64,000 nucleotides of DNA, from positions 1,984,001 through 2,048,000 of the forward strand of contig NZ_LT629741.1 in NCBI RefSeq assembly GCF_900105135.1. Direction: 5' to 3'. How positions within the stretch are numbered: position 1 is the stretch's first letter; each line of letters opens with the position of its first letter. The notes under the pieces are model-generated. The model ran no database searches, was not told the DNA's origin, and saw only the letters and a program-made list of their open reading frames with translations. Positions 26,880 through 35,957 of the stretch are shown here, piece after piece. This DNA is from Gramella sp. MAR_2010_147. Its GTDB lineage: Bacteria; Bacteroidota; Bacteroidia; Flavobacteriales; Flavobacteriaceae. The translations under genes were made by a program, and so were the position numbers.

Positions 26880-29840
26880 TTAGAAGTTAACGTTTAAATG
26901 AAAATTAACGAACCTTGACATAGGGTAAGGCGTAACCTCAACGTTATTAGCCAGAACGTTGTTACCGAAGTTAGATACTTCAGGATCATAACTGTTATAG
27001 TCAAATATATTGATCAGGTTTCTTCCTGACACTCCAACTTTAATGTTAGATGCATATTTGATAAAGTCATTCGGGAGTGTATAAAACAACCCAACCTCTC
27101 TTAGTTTCAAGTAACCGGCATCCTCAATAAAAGGACCTGGATTCACAAAAGCCTGACTGGCTCTATACCGCCCATTACTAAGCTCTCCACTTGGGTCCAG
27201 ATCTGTATCATTATAATCCCAGGTAGTACCAGCAAGATCATATAGTAAGGTAGTTAAATTAATATTATCCCCGCCTTTTTTCCAGTGCCATAAAAATGTA
27301 AAATCAAAGTTCCCCACCTTGATTTCGTTATACCAGGACATCTGAAAATCTGGCTCTGCATTTCCATAAACAAAGAATCCGTCACCTTCAGGATCTCTTG
27401 CTGCAATTTCTTCTGCAGTAAAGGCATCTGGATCATAAGTACCTACGATTTGCGTTGCACTTTTTCCTTCCTGAATAAGGAATGTTCCCAGACCTGCTGC
27501 AAATCCACCATTAGTAAAAGATGGTACATCCAGACTGGTCACTTCAGACTTATTTTTCCACCATTTTAAACTGGCGTTCCATGAAAAATCATCTTTTTCC
27601 ATCACGATGGCATTTAAGCCCAGTTCAACCCCTTTGTTCTGAAGTTCTCCACCATTTACAACCTCTGTAGTAAACCCAGAAGAAGTTGGGAATTGAGATT
27701 GAATTAACAGATCTTCGATTGTTTTATCATAGAATGAAACTGAAAAATCTAGTCTTTTATCAAATAATGCGAAGTCCAGACCATATTCCAATTCTTTTTG
27801 TCTCTCTGGTCCAATATTCGAATTTCCTCGCAAATTCGCCGGGCTTAAACCCGATGATCCATCAATAAACTGAGCATCCATTAAAGAAAATCGATCGTTA
27901 AAATTCGGGAATCGTCCTGCCTCACCATAGGCTACCCTTGGTTTAAGGACATTTAGAAAATCTATATTCCAGAAATCGAATTCATGAAGGTTAACCGCCA
28001 GGTTAGCTTTTGGATAATAATACATTTCGTTTGCATCTCCGTTATTAGTGGATTTATCTCCTCTAATACCCACGGTTCCAATAATCTTGTCATCAAAATT
28101 GACTTCTTCCTGAACAAAAAATCCTTTATCCCTTTGCGGCCTGATTACCTGGTTGGTTGAAACATTGGTAGATTGTCCCAGATTGGTTTGAGAACCATTT
28201 AATCCTGTCGCAATAGTAATTACTGTATTTCTGTTGAAATCCTGAAGAAAACTACCCGCCTGAGTTGTAAATGCAAGCCCATTATCCAGATCAAGGTTAT
28301 GAACAAGGAAGGCAGATAAATTGTAATTGGTATTCACAGTACTACCTGATATTGATACACCTCCAAGGGAACTTGGATCCCTGAAATAAGTAAGTCCGCT
28401 AGGGAAGATACTTGTAGTTCTTAAGGTATACTGGTCAAATCCGCCTTCTAATACTAATTTTAGTCTTTGGCGATCTGTAGTTAACAGCTTCACATTAGTC
28501 TTGGCACTTCCTATAAAACGATTTACTTCTTCCCTGTTCGTGGTTAAAGCTACCGTTTCCAATACGTTAGAACCCGCTCCACCAAAAGGATAAACACCAT
28601 CTACAGGCGAAAGATCTTCCCATGGGTATGTGAAAGCTAATGCATAACCCACCGTTCTATTGGCATTACCATTATTAAAGAATCCTCTATCTGATTGAGA
28701 ATTGATATAATTACTGGTTATATAAAGATCCAGCCAATCGTTAAAGCGTTGCCCTATGTTTAGTCTAACGGAACTTTTCTTGTAGCCAGTATTATCAACC
28801 AATCCAGGTTCATTTCTATGAGTTGCACCGAAAAAATAATCGGTCTTCTCATTCGCTCCTGAAGTTGAAAAACGTGTTGTGGAAGAAACCACTGTATTGT
28901 CAAAAAGCTCTGCCTCATAATCCCTTAATGTTGGATTAGCAGGCCCGCCTAAAGCGGTGATCTGCTCCGGGGTATAGTCTCTTAATCCAAGAAGCTGAGT
29001 AGGACTCCTAAGACCTACCACCTGTGAAAATGAAACTTTTGGCTTTCCTAATTTACCTCTCTTTGTGGTAATAAGAACTACCCCTCCAGCAGCCCGTGAT
29101 CCATAAATGGCCGCAGCTGAGGCACCTTTAAGTATCTCTACGCTTTCAATATCTTGCGGGTCTATGTCCGCAATACGGTTGGAAGCGTCATCCTGATTGG
29201 TTGAAGGATTTCCACCTCCTGCAGCTTCACTAACAATATTATTACCTAAACCAATTGAGGAGTTATCCACATACACCCCATCTACTATAAAAAGAGGTTG
29301 CTGGTCTCCAAAAATAGAGGTTACACCACGTAAACGCATGGATATACCTCCTCCGGGCGCACCTGAATTTGATTTAATCTCTGCACCATTAAATTTACCT
29401 GAAAGAGCTCCGTCCAATCCTGACTGTACTGTAACCCCTGTTAATTCTTCTGCTGAAACTGACGCTACAGCATTAGCGGTATTAGAACGCTTAGTAGAAG
29501 AAGCTAATCCGGTAACAACTACTTCGTCTAATGCCGCAGCAGATTCAGAGATCTGGATGGTCATTGGAGAGACGTTTGTCACATTTACCTCCTGGGTTTC
29601 AAAACCTAAATATGAAAATACCAGGGTTGTGGGGAGTGATTCTACCGAAATACTATAGTTACCTTCAAAATCACTGGTAGTACCATTGCTTGTTCCTTTC
29701 TCGATCACATTTACGAATGGTACCGGCTCGCCGGTTGCTTCGTTGATCGTTTTCCCTTCCAGAACTTCCTGGGAAAGAAGTAATGAAGGACAAAGAAAAA
29801 AGAAAATCACTTTGAAGTAACTCAAAGAAAATTGCCTCAT
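26880..29840 (-). CDS. SusC/RagA-family TonB-dependent outer-membrane transporter
   Basis: A 986-residue TonB-dependent channel. Visible in order: signal peptide (MRQFSLSYFKVIFFFLCPSL to LLSQ), regulatory-like sandwich domain (KTINEATGEPVPFVNV and DFEGNYSISVESL), the linker LDEVVVTGLASS, plug with MRLRGVTSIFGDQQPLFIVD and ILKGASAAAIYGSRAAGGVVLI, and a barrel ending in FVNFHLNVNF. I use the ATG at 29840. An in-frame ATG at 29879 adds 13 residues before the signal peptide and is unlikely. It forms an operon with the SusD-like gene. Confidence 0.95.
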   Translation of the reverse strand: MRQFSLSYFKVIFFFLCPSLLLSQEVLEGKTINEATGEPVPFVNVIEKGTSNGTTSDFEGNYSISVESLPTTLVFSYLGFETQEVNVTNVSPMTIQISESAAALDEVVVTGLASSTKRSNTANAVASVSAEELTGVTVQSGLDGALSGKFNGAEIKSNSGAPGGGISMRLRGVTSIFGDQQPLFIVDGVYVDNSSIGLGNNIVSEAAGGGNPSTNQDDASNRIADIDPQDIESVEILKGASAAAIYGSRAAGGVVLITTKRGKLGKPKVSFSQVVGLRSPTQLLGLRDYTPEQITALGGPANPTLRDYEAELFDNTVVSSTTRFSTSGANEKTDYFFGATHRNEPGLVDNTGYKKSSVRLNIGQRFNDWLDLYITSNYINSQSDRGFFNNGNANRTVGYALAFTYPWEDLSPVDGVYPFGGAGSNVLETVALTTNREEVNRFIGSAKTNVKLLTTDRQRLKLVLEGGFDQYTLRTTSIFPSGLTYFRDPSSLGGVSISGSTVNTNYNLSAFLVHNLDLDNGLAFTTQAGSFLQDFNRNTVITIATGLNGSQTNLGQSTNVSTNQVIRPQRDKGFFVQEEVNFDDKIIGTVGIRGDKSTNNGDANEMYYYPKANLAVNLHEFDFWNIDFLNVLKPRVAYGEAGRFPNFNDRFSLMDAQFIDGSSGLSPANLRGNSNIGPERQKELEYGLDFALFDKRLDFSVSFYDKTIEDLLIQSQFPTSSGFTTEVVNGGELQNKGVELGLNAIVMEKDDFSWNASLKWWKNKSEVTSLDVPSFTNGGFAAGLGTFLIQEGKSATQIVGTYDPDAFTAEEIAARDPEGDGFFVYGNAEPDFQMSWYNEIKVGNFDFTFLWHWKKGGDNINLTTLLYDLAGTTWDYNDTDLDPSGELSNGRYRASQAFVNPGPFIEDAGYLKLREVGLFYTLPNDFIKYASNIKVGVSGRNLINIFDYNSYDPEVSNFGNNVLANNVEVTPYPMSRFVNFHLNVNF

Positions 29841-29927
29841 AATTGTTAATTTTAGTGTTATATTAACAATATTAAGCATTTTTATTATTGATTTAACAAA
29901 AATCGGCGATTAATAATTCAACATTTG

Positions 29928-30494
29928 TTAATAACTCCAGCGCAGACTTTCGATTAAATGTCGCATATCTGTCTTAAGATACTCTGCAGCAGGGACTATG
30001 GAATCGAAATTTGGAAGACTGTTAAAATAAACAGAACCTGTAAGAAAATGATCTGTACTGTCGGTTAAATAGAATTGGGCCTGGGAAGCCGCATTGCCAT
30101 CTACTTCATAGAAGATTCCGTATGTATTATGTAATTCGTTGGTATACACATCACCTTCAATTACATCGGCTTTAATAGTATGTTGCAACGGCAACTTTTG
30201 CGCGTCCATTAAAAGTGAATCAAGATTATTCTTAACGGGCTGGTACGTAATGAATATCACCCCATTCATATCCTTATATTGTAGGTCAATCCAACATGGA
30301 ACCCGGTTTCTGGACGGTGATATCTCTGCCATTTTATTCATTTCGAAAGAATAAGGACAGCCAATATCTATAGTTTTATATTGTGCTTCTGGATATTCAA
30401 GAGCTAAAAAGCCTTTTGGTTTTGGCTGCAAATCCTGCTTACAGGAAATACATAAAAAGAAAATTCCAATACTAGCCAAAATCAATCTTCTCAT
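29928..30494 (-). CDS. gldD: Gliding motility lipoprotein GldD
   Basis: A 188-residue lipoprotein with lipobox LCISC (Cys18) and the GldD hallmark KPKGFLALEYPEAQY. GldD is required for gliding and type IX secretion in Flavobacterium johnsoniae. It overlaps gldE by 4 bases, matching the conserved gldE-gldD arrangement. The segment TYGIFYEVDGNAASQAQFYLTDS is also typical. Full length. Confidence 0.95.
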   Translation of the reverse strand: MRRLILASIGIFFLCISCKQDLQPKPKGFLALEYPEAQYKTIDIGCPYSFEMNKMAEISPSRNRVPCWIDLQYKDMNGVIFITYQPVKNNLDSLLMDAQKLPLQHTIKADVIEGDVYTNELHNTYGIFYEVDGNAASQAQFYLTDSTDHFLTGSVYFNSLPNFDSIVPAAEYLKTDMRHLIESLRWSY

Positions 30495-31813
30495 ACGGGA
30501 GCGATACTCAATTTTATTTGTTTGATACGTTTATCGTCAATCACCTCTATAATAAACGAATAATTCAAAAAAACAATTTCATCATTCTTTTTAGGAAAAC
30601 CTCCTGAAATCTCCAGTAAAAATCCAGCCAGCGTATCGGCTTCTCCTTTTTGATCTTCAAAAACTGTAGCATCTTCAATCTTCGCGATCTTGTAAAAATC
30701 CTTTAGAGGTGTTTTGCCTTCAAACACAAAATTATTCTCATCAAGCTTTGAGTAGATCAAGTCTTCATCATCAAACTCATCACTAATATCCCCTACAATC
30801 TCTTCAATAATATCTTCTAAAGAAATAAGACCACTGGTTCCTCCATACTCATCTACCACGATGGCCAGGTGATTTTTCTTGTTTTTGAAATCATTTAAAA
30901 GATCATCCAGCTTCTTGTTCTCAGGCACAAAATAGGGCTCTCTAAGTAGCGTGGTCCAATCGAAATTCTTTTTATTCAAATAAGGCAACAGATCTTTTAT
31001 ATAAAGAATTCCAATCACATTATCTACATTCTCACGGTAGACAGGAATCCTGGAATATCCATTTTCAATAATTTCAGGAAAAATATCATTAAAAGCGCTT
31101 TCTTCGTTTAACGCAAATAGATCCATTCTTGGCCGCATTACCTGTTTGGTATCTGTATTACCAAAGCTTACAATCCCCTGAAGTATCTTTTGCTCCTCTC
31201 TGGTTGTATCTTCTTCACTGGTAAGCTCCAATGCCTGTGAGAGATGATCTATACTAATAAAAGATCTTTGTTTCCCGAATTTTTCATGCAAATACAAGGT
31301 CACAGCCCTCATGGGAGTACTTAAAGGAGAGAAAAAACTATCCAGAAAGTTAATTGGATATGCCATAAAATTGGAAAACTGCACTTTATTCCTGCTTGCA
31401 TAAACTTTAGGCAGGATCTCACCAAAAAGAAGTATAAGAAAAGTTACCAGCCCCACTTCAAAGAAAAATCGAAGATCAACACCATAGAATTCAGTATTAA
31501 TTCCTGCAAAAAGATCATCAGCAAGACTGTCAAATAAAAGGACAATCGCAATATTTATGAAATTGTTAGCTACCAAGATGGTTGCTAAAAGCTTCTTAGG
31601 CTTTTCCAGTAGATTGATAACAATATTCTGCGTTTTGGATCTTTTCCCGTCTTCAGTAATAAAATTTGCCGGTGTAAGCGAAAAGAAAGCTACTTCTGCT
31701 CCAGAAATCAATGCAGAACATAACAATAGTACAAATAAAGAGATGAAACTTATAAGATGGGTAATTCCCATAGTGGTCCACAACAAAAGCAAACTGGGAG
31801 GCTCCGAATCCAA
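30491..31813 (-). CDS. gldE: Gliding motility protein GldE (CNNM/CorC-like)
   Basis: A 440-residue inner-membrane protein: a CNNM-type (DUF21) N-terminal membrane domain with about four helices (ALISGAEVAFFSLTP in the first), two CBS motifs (around VMRPRMDLFALNEESAFNDI and KLDDLLNDFKNKKNHLAIV), and a CorC/HlyC C-terminal domain. It resembles magnesium or cobalt efflux proteins; GldE supports gliding with GldD. The start is TTG at 31813, giving MDSEPPSLLLLW, which resembles what I recall of GldE N-termini. The ATG at 31771 would remove this conserved stretch. It lies between ssb and gldD. Confidence 0.93.
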   Translation of the reverse strand: MDSEPPSLLLLWTTMGITHLISFISLFVLLLCSALISGAEVAFFSLTPANFITEDGKRSKTQNIVINLLEKPKKLLATILVANNFINIAIVLLFDSLADDLFAGINTEFYGVDLRFFFEVGLVTFLILLFGEILPKVYASRNKVQFSNFMAYPINFLDSFFSPLSTPMRAVTLYLHEKFGKQRSFISIDHLSQALELTSEEDTTREEQKILQGIVSFGNTDTKQVMRPRMDLFALNEESAFNDIFPEIIENGYSRIPVYRENVDNVIGILYIKDLLPYLNKKNFDWTTLLREPYFVPENKKLDDLLNDFKNKKNHLAIVVDEYGGTSGLISLEDIIEEIVGDISDEFDDEDLIYSKLDENNFVFEGKTPLKDFYKIAKIEDATVFEDQKGEADTLAGFLLEISGGFPKKNDEIVFLNYSFIIEVIDDKRIKQIKLSIAPV

Positions 31814-31834
31814 GGGCGAAAATTTTAATTAAAC

Positions 31835-32305
31835 TTAGAATGGTAAATCATCTTCCTCTTCTTCCTGAGAGTAAGATTCATTCTTATTTGCAAAGTTATC
31901 ATTTTTTGGTTTAGCAGCGCTGCCCTCAGTTGTTTGAGGATTGCTTGCAGGCTGAGCTCCAGATTCATTCTTAGGTGTTAAGAAAGTAAATTCTGTACAA
32001 TGAATCTCGGTAGAATATTTTTCATTTCCAGCGTCATCCTGCCACTTACGTGTTTTAATGCGTCCTTCTATATAAACTTTATCGCCTTTCTTTAAGTATT
32101 TCTCGCAAATTTCTGCAGCTTTATTTCGAACCACTACATTATGCCACTCGGTATTAGTTACACGTTCACCGGTAGTACGGTTTGTATAACTTTCATTTGT
32201 GGCCAGTGGAAATCTTCCAATGGAACCTCCACCTTCAAAATAATGCATTTTCACGTCATCTCCTGTGTGTCCAATCAACATTACCTTGTTTAATGTACCT
32301 GTCAT
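31835..32305 (-). CDS. ssb: Single-stranded DNA-binding protein
   Basis: A 156-residue SSB with one OB fold (about 5-110): NKVMLIGHTGDDVKM, TEWHNVVVRNKAAEICEKYL and GDKVYIEGRIKTRKW. The Gln/Ser/Asn-rich linker and acidic tip EEEEDDLPF are those that recruit replication and repair partners. It lies between mutY and gldE, as in other flavobacteria. The preceding 113-base gap includes a good -7 element. Confidence 0.96.
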   Translation of the reverse strand: MTGTLNKVMLIGHTGDDVKMHYFEGGGSIGRFPLATNESYTNRTTGERVTNTEWHNVVVRNKAAEICEKYLKKGDKVYIEGRIKTRKWQDDAGNEKYSTEIHCTEFTFLTPKNESGAQPASNPQTTEGSAAKPKNDNFANKNESYSQEEEEDDLPF

Positions 32306-32399
32306 TATTCAACTATTTAGATCCCGATAAATCGGTTATTTGACTTAAAAAATTTATCCTAAAATACTAAAAATTTCTGCCTGTGTAAACAAAAACGTT

Positions 32400-32407
32400 C
32401 AAAGATA
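32400..32407 (-). promoter_or_regulatory. Candidate -7 element for ssb
   Basis: Read on the minus strand this is TATCTTTG, an exact TAnnTTTG match, 93 bases before the ssb ATG and just after the mutY stop. I find no TTTG at the expected distance upstream. Confidence 0.45.
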
Positions 32408-32418
32408 TAAACAAGGTT

Positions 32419-33471
32419 CTATTTAAAAGCATCAGGGAGGTATTCATTCAGAAAATTTTCAATTAAAACAGGAACCGGATAATCTGCCACCTTTTTAATA
32501 TAGACTGAATTATCTGAGGTAGCATTAGAATCTATCAGCCAGAACCTGGTAAATAAATGTTGATGTGAAAGCTTATGAACAATAGGAGTTTCATTGTGAA
32601 GTTCAATTTGAATATTTGAATCCGGGACCGATTCTTTAAACGCCTGCAGACCTATTAACTGGTTTTCTTCAAGCAATTCATCAGATTCAATTAATGGAAA
32701 TTGATATAAACCATTCCATATTCCCTTTCCAGTTCGTTGTTCAAGAATTGTTTTCTCATCCCCCAGATTAAAAACCAGGTAATTGAAATACCTTTTTTTA
32801 ACCTTGCTTTTTTTCAGTTTAACAGGTAGCTCTTTAATCCTGTCATTTTTTAGCGCAAGACACTTATCATTAAAAGGACAGGTTTCACATTTAGGATTTT
32901 GAGGCTTGCAATGCAAAGCTCCAAATTCCATGATCGCCTGGTTGTGAGTAGCCGGATCTTTCGTATTTAGTAATTCCTGAGCAAGTTTTTTAAACTCTTT
33001 AATACCTGAAGTACTATTAATAGGAGTGTCTATTTCAAATATTCTTGATAGCACCCTGTACACATTCCCATCTACCACCGCCACAGGTTCATTATAGCAT
33101 ATGGATGCAATGGCACTTGCAGTATAATCGCCAACTCCCTTTAATTTAAGGAGTCCTTTATAAGAATCTGGAAATTTACCATTGAGTTCAAAAGCAACAT
33201 ATTTTGCAGTTTCATGGAGGTTTCGTGCCCGGGAATAATAACCCAGGCCCTGCCAGAGCTTTAGCACTTCATCTAAAGTAGCCCGAGCAAGATCAAAAAC
33301 TGTTGGATAAGCTTTAATAAATTTTAAAAAATAAGGTAAACCCTGCTCTATTCGTGTTTGCTGAAGCATAATTTCGCTTAGCCATATTTGGTACGGTTCG
33401 TGAGTCTTTCTCCATGGCAGATCACGTTTGTTTTGCAAGTACCAATGCATCAGTCTATTGGATAAAACCAT
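32419..33471 (-). CDS. mutY: A/G-specific adenine glycosylase MutY
   Basis: A 350-residue base-excision glycosylase that removes A mispaired with 8-oxoguanine. The catalytic Glu33 is in SEIMLQQTR, the helix-hairpin-helix is LKLKGVGDYTASAIAS, and the catalytic Asp134 is in AVVDGNVYRVLSR. The four iron-sulfur ligands are Cys188, 195, 198 and 204 (HCKPQNPKCETCPFNDKC). The C-terminal NUDIX-like domain recognises 8-oxoG. It is divergent from the HU gene across 141 bases. Confidence 0.97.
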   Translation of the reverse strand: MVLSNRLMHWYLQNKRDLPWRKTHEPYQIWLSEIMLQQTRIEQGLPYFLKFIKAYPTVFDLARATLDEVLKLWQGLGYYSRARNLHETAKYVAFELNGKFPDSYKGLLKLKGVGDYTASAIASICYNEPVAVVDGNVYRVLSRIFEIDTPINSTSGIKEFKKLAQELLNTKDPATHNQAIMEFGALHCKPQNPKCETCPFNDKCLALKNDRIKELPVKLKKSKVKKRYFNYLVFNLGDEKTILEQRTGKGIWNGLYQFPLIESDELLEENQLIGLQAFKESVPDSNIQIELHNETPIVHKLSHQHLFTRFWLIDSNATSDNSVYIKKVADYPVPVLIENFLNEYLPDAFK

Positions 33472-33530
33472 AATAATTGAGGAATCTCCGCAATAATAGG
33501 AGTTTATTCCGTTATTATTAGTGAATTAGG

Positions 33531-33563
33531 TTTGAAATATTGCAGATTTAATTCTTATATTTG
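33531..33563 (+). promoter_or_regulatory. Bacteroidota-type promoter of the HU gene
   Basis: TTTG (33531-33534), a 21-base spacer, then TATATTTG (33556-33563): both elements match TTTG-N19-21-TAnnTTTG exactly. The HU ATG is 49 bases downstream. Confidence 0.75.
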
Positions 33564-33612
33564 CCCCCTTGAAAAATTGAAACCCCAATTTATAAATTTA
33601 AATAGCACGAAA

Positions 33613-33903
33613 ATGACGAAAGCAGATATCGTAGCAAACATTTCAGAAAAATTAGGAATGGAAAAAGGTGACGTTCAGGCTACTATTGAATCTTTTATGG
33701 ATGAAGTAAAAACTTCCCTAGAAAGTGGAGATAATGTGTACCTTCGTGGCTTTGGAAGCTTTGTTGTAAAGACAAGAGCTGAAAAAACCGGTAGAAACAT
33801 TTCTAAGAACACTACTATTAAAATTCCAGCACATAATATTCCAGCTTTTAAGCCTGCGAAGATTTTTGTGGAAGGAGTGAAATCGAATGTTGAGGTAAAA
33901 TAA
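33613..33903 (+). CDS. HU-family DNA-binding protein
   Basis: A 96-residue nucleoid protein with the HU/IHF fold: MTKADIVANISEKLGMEKGD, LRGFGSFVVKTRAEKTGRN, then IPAHNIPAFKPAKIF with the DNA-bending Pro in the beta-arm. I use the ATG at 33613. An in-frame start at 33532 would add 27 residues covering the promoter. It is first in a run with the COX24-like mini-gene and rng, and has a strong promoter. Length and motifs are normal. Confidence 0.95.
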   Translation: MTKADIVANISEKLGMEKGDVQATIESFMDEVKTSLESGDNVYLRGFGSFVVKTRAEKTGRNISKNTTIKIPAHNIPAFKPAKIFVEGVKSNVEVK

Positions 33904-33965
33904 TTGATCCCCGGCATGGGTCGGGCTTCAAAAGAAATAATTATTAATTTAAATGACATTGCACT

Positions 33966-34055
33966 ATGCCAAGTGGTAAAAAAAGAAAAAGACATAAGGT
34001 GGCTACGCACAAGCGTAAGAAAAGAAGAAGAGCAAATCGCCACAAGAAAAAGTAG
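33966..34055 (+). CDS. AURKAIP1/COX24-like 29-residue basic protein, likely ribosomal
   Basis: A tiny open frame encoding 29 residues: MPSGKKRKRHKVATHKRKKR followed by RRANRHKKK and TAG. About two thirds of residues are Lys, Arg or His, with an alternating K/R-H-K pattern. I recall near-identical proteins annotated in Bacteroidota as 'AURKAIP1/COX24 domain' and the domain also occurs in the mitochondrial small-subunit protein mS38, so a role in the ribosome is likely. It lies 62 bases after HU and 132 bases before rng. Its stop codon is inside the stem of the terminator that follows. The recollection is from memory, so the family should be tested. Confidence 0.82.
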   Translation: MPSGKKRKRHKVATHKRKKRRRANRHKKK

Positions 34056-34074
34056 TGTGATCACTACTTTTTTT
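34049..34074 (+). terminator. Terminator overlapping the COX24-like stop codon
   Basis: Stem AAAGTAGTG / CACTACTTT (34049-34057 and 34062-34070) with loop TGAT, followed by a run of T. The TAG stop of the mini-gene lies within the left arm. Confidence 0.85.
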
Positions 34075-34175
34075 ATTTAATCGTTCTTTGAAATCGAAAC
34101 CCCCGACAGTTTACCTATGTCGATGAGGTTTCTTCAGGATTCAAAACCTGTGAAAAAAATAATGTTTAATCCATC

Positions 34176-34183
34176 TATGTTTG
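34176..34183 (+). promoter_or_regulatory. Candidate -7 element for rng, very close to its ATG
   Basis: TATGTTTG matches TAnnTTTG, but ends only five bases before the ATG at 34188. If used, transcription would begin about at the first ATG and favour the in-frame ATG at 34197. It could also be a chance match. Confidence 0.3.
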
Positions 34184-34187
34184 TTTT

Positions 34188-35756
34188 ATGACAGATATGG
34201 ATAAAAAATCTGGAAGTGTGGACAAAGAATTAATTATCCGGTCCGAACCTTCTGCTGTAGATTTTGCCTTATTAAAAGATGGAAAACTTGTTGAACTCAA
34301 CAAGGAAGAGGACAGTAACAAATTTAATGTTGGAGATATTTATATCGCCAAAATTAGAAAATCTGTTCCTGGGTTAAATGCCGCATTTGTAAATGTTGGC
34401 TATGAAAAAGATGGTTTTTTACACTATCATGATCTGGGACCCCAGGTATCTTCTTTATTGAAGTTCATAAAACGTGTAAGCACAGGTAAATTAAAAGATT
34501 ATTCTTTAAAGAATTTTACTTTTGAAAAGGATATAGACAAAAACGGCTCTATTGCCGATGTCTTAAAATCAAATCAGTCGCTACTGGTTCAAATCGTAAA
34601 AGAACCTATCTCTACTAAAGGTCCCAGGATAAGCTCAGAGCTATCCTTACCTGGCCGATATATTGTATTGGTCCCTTTTTCAAACCGAATTTCAGTTTCT
34701 CAAAAAATTGAAAGCAAAGATGAAAAGGAACGTTTAAAGAGACTGGTAAAAAGCATTAAACCCAAAGGTTTTGGGGTTATTGTAAGAACCGTAGCCGAAG
34801 GCAAAAAAGTAGCAGAACTGGACAGAGATCTCCAAAATTTAGTAGGTCGCTGGACAGCCATGTGTAAAAAACTGTATAAACCACATCATCCTTCTAAAGT
34901 ACTGGGAGAATTGAACAGGGCTTCGTCCCTGTTAAGAGACATTTTTAATGACTCCTTTACTTCTATAGTCGTAGACGATGAAACACTTTATACCCAAATT
35001 AAAGATTATGTGAGCGAAATTGCTCCAGAAAAAGAATCAATCGTAAAATTGCATCAATCCAATCAACCCATTTTTGAAAAAAGTGGTATCGAAAGACAAA
35101 TAAAAACTTCCTTTGGGCGCACCGTTTCCATGAGTAAAGGCGCCTACCTGGTTATAGAACATACTGAAGCCATGCACGTTGTAGACGTAAATAGCGGAAA
35201 CCGTTCTAATAAATCTAAGAATCAGGAAGATACCGCACTGGAGGTAAATATGATTAGCGCTACTGAAATAGCCCGACAGTTACGACTTCGTGACATGGGA
35301 GGAATTATCGTAGTAGACTTCATAGACATGAATAAAGCGGAGAATAGAAAAACGCTTTATGACCACCTCAGGAATGAAATGAGTGACGACAGGGCGAAAC
35401 ATAAAATTTTGCCTCCAAGTAAGTTTGGATTAGTACAAATTACGAGACAGCGCGTAAGGCCAGAAATGAACATCAAAACCCGTGAGGAAAATCCTAACGG
35501 AAATGGTGAAATTGAAGCACCAATAAGTTTGGTGAACAAGATAAAAGTGGACCTTGAAAAACTGATCAAGAAAGAACATAAAAAGATCACGCTTAGCGCA
35601 CATCCATTTATTGCAGCATTTTTAACGAAAGGCTTTCCATCTCCCCGATCTAAGTGGTTTGTAGACCACAAACGTTGGGTGAAAATTTTACCTCGCGATG
35701 CTTACACGTATTTAGAGTACCACTTTCACGATAAAGACGGGAAAGTGATCAAATAA
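34188..35756 (+). CDS. rng: Ribonuclease E/G family protein
   Basis: A 522-residue endoribonuclease of the RNase E/G family for rRNA maturation and mRNA decay. An S1-like RNA-binding segment (GDIYIAKIRKSVPGLNAAFV) is followed by the catalytic DNase I-like core with the metal-binding aspartates in HVVDVNSGNRS and IVVDFIDM. It has no long C-terminal degradosome scaffold, so it is closer to RNase G than to E. Two in-frame ATGs occur, at 34188 and 34197, and I keep the first. It follows the HU and COX24-like genes after a terminator and has its own terminator. Confidence 0.95.
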   Translation: MTDMDKKSGSVDKELIIRSEPSAVDFALLKDGKLVELNKEEDSNKFNVGDIYIAKIRKSVPGLNAAFVNVGYEKDGFLHYHDLGPQVSSLLKFIKRVSTGKLKDYSLKNFTFEKDIDKNGSIADVLKSNQSLLVQIVKEPISTKGPRISSELSLPGRYIVLVPFSNRISVSQKIESKDEKERLKRLVKSIKPKGFGVIVRTVAEGKKVAELDRDLQNLVGRWTAMCKKLYKPHHPSKVLGELNRASSLLRDIFNDSFTSIVVDDETLYTQIKDYVSEIAPEKESIVKLHQSNQPIFEKSGIERQIKTSFGRTVSMSKGAYLVIEHTEAMHVVDVNSGNRSNKSKNQEDTALEVNMISATEIARQLRLRDMGGIIVVDFIDMNKAENRKTLYDHLRNEMSDDRAKHKILPPSKFGLVQITRQRVRPEMNIKTREENPNGNGEIEAPISLVNKIKVDLEKLIKKEHKKITLSAHPFIAAFLTKGFPSPRSKWFVDHKRWVKILPRDAYTYLEYHFHDKDGKVIK

Positions 35757-35760
35757 TAAG

Positions 35761-35795
35761 AAACGCCTTTCATTAATTTGGAAGGCGTTTTTTTT
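35761..35795 (+). terminator. Terminator of rng
   Basis: Stem AAACGCCTT / AAGGCGTTT (35761-35769 and 35782-35790) with a 12-base loop and a T-run. Confidence 0.9.
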
Positions 35796-35957
35796 GTGCA
35801 TTTTTTTCATTTAACTCATTTGAGATCAAGATTTAATGCAATTGGAAGACTTTATTTCACTTTAATATATAAGCAACAAATCTTTAGTAGTGCTTTAACT
35901 TAAGAACCTATTTTTCAGGATTAGATTTAGACTTTATTAACCAATAAATATAAAATC

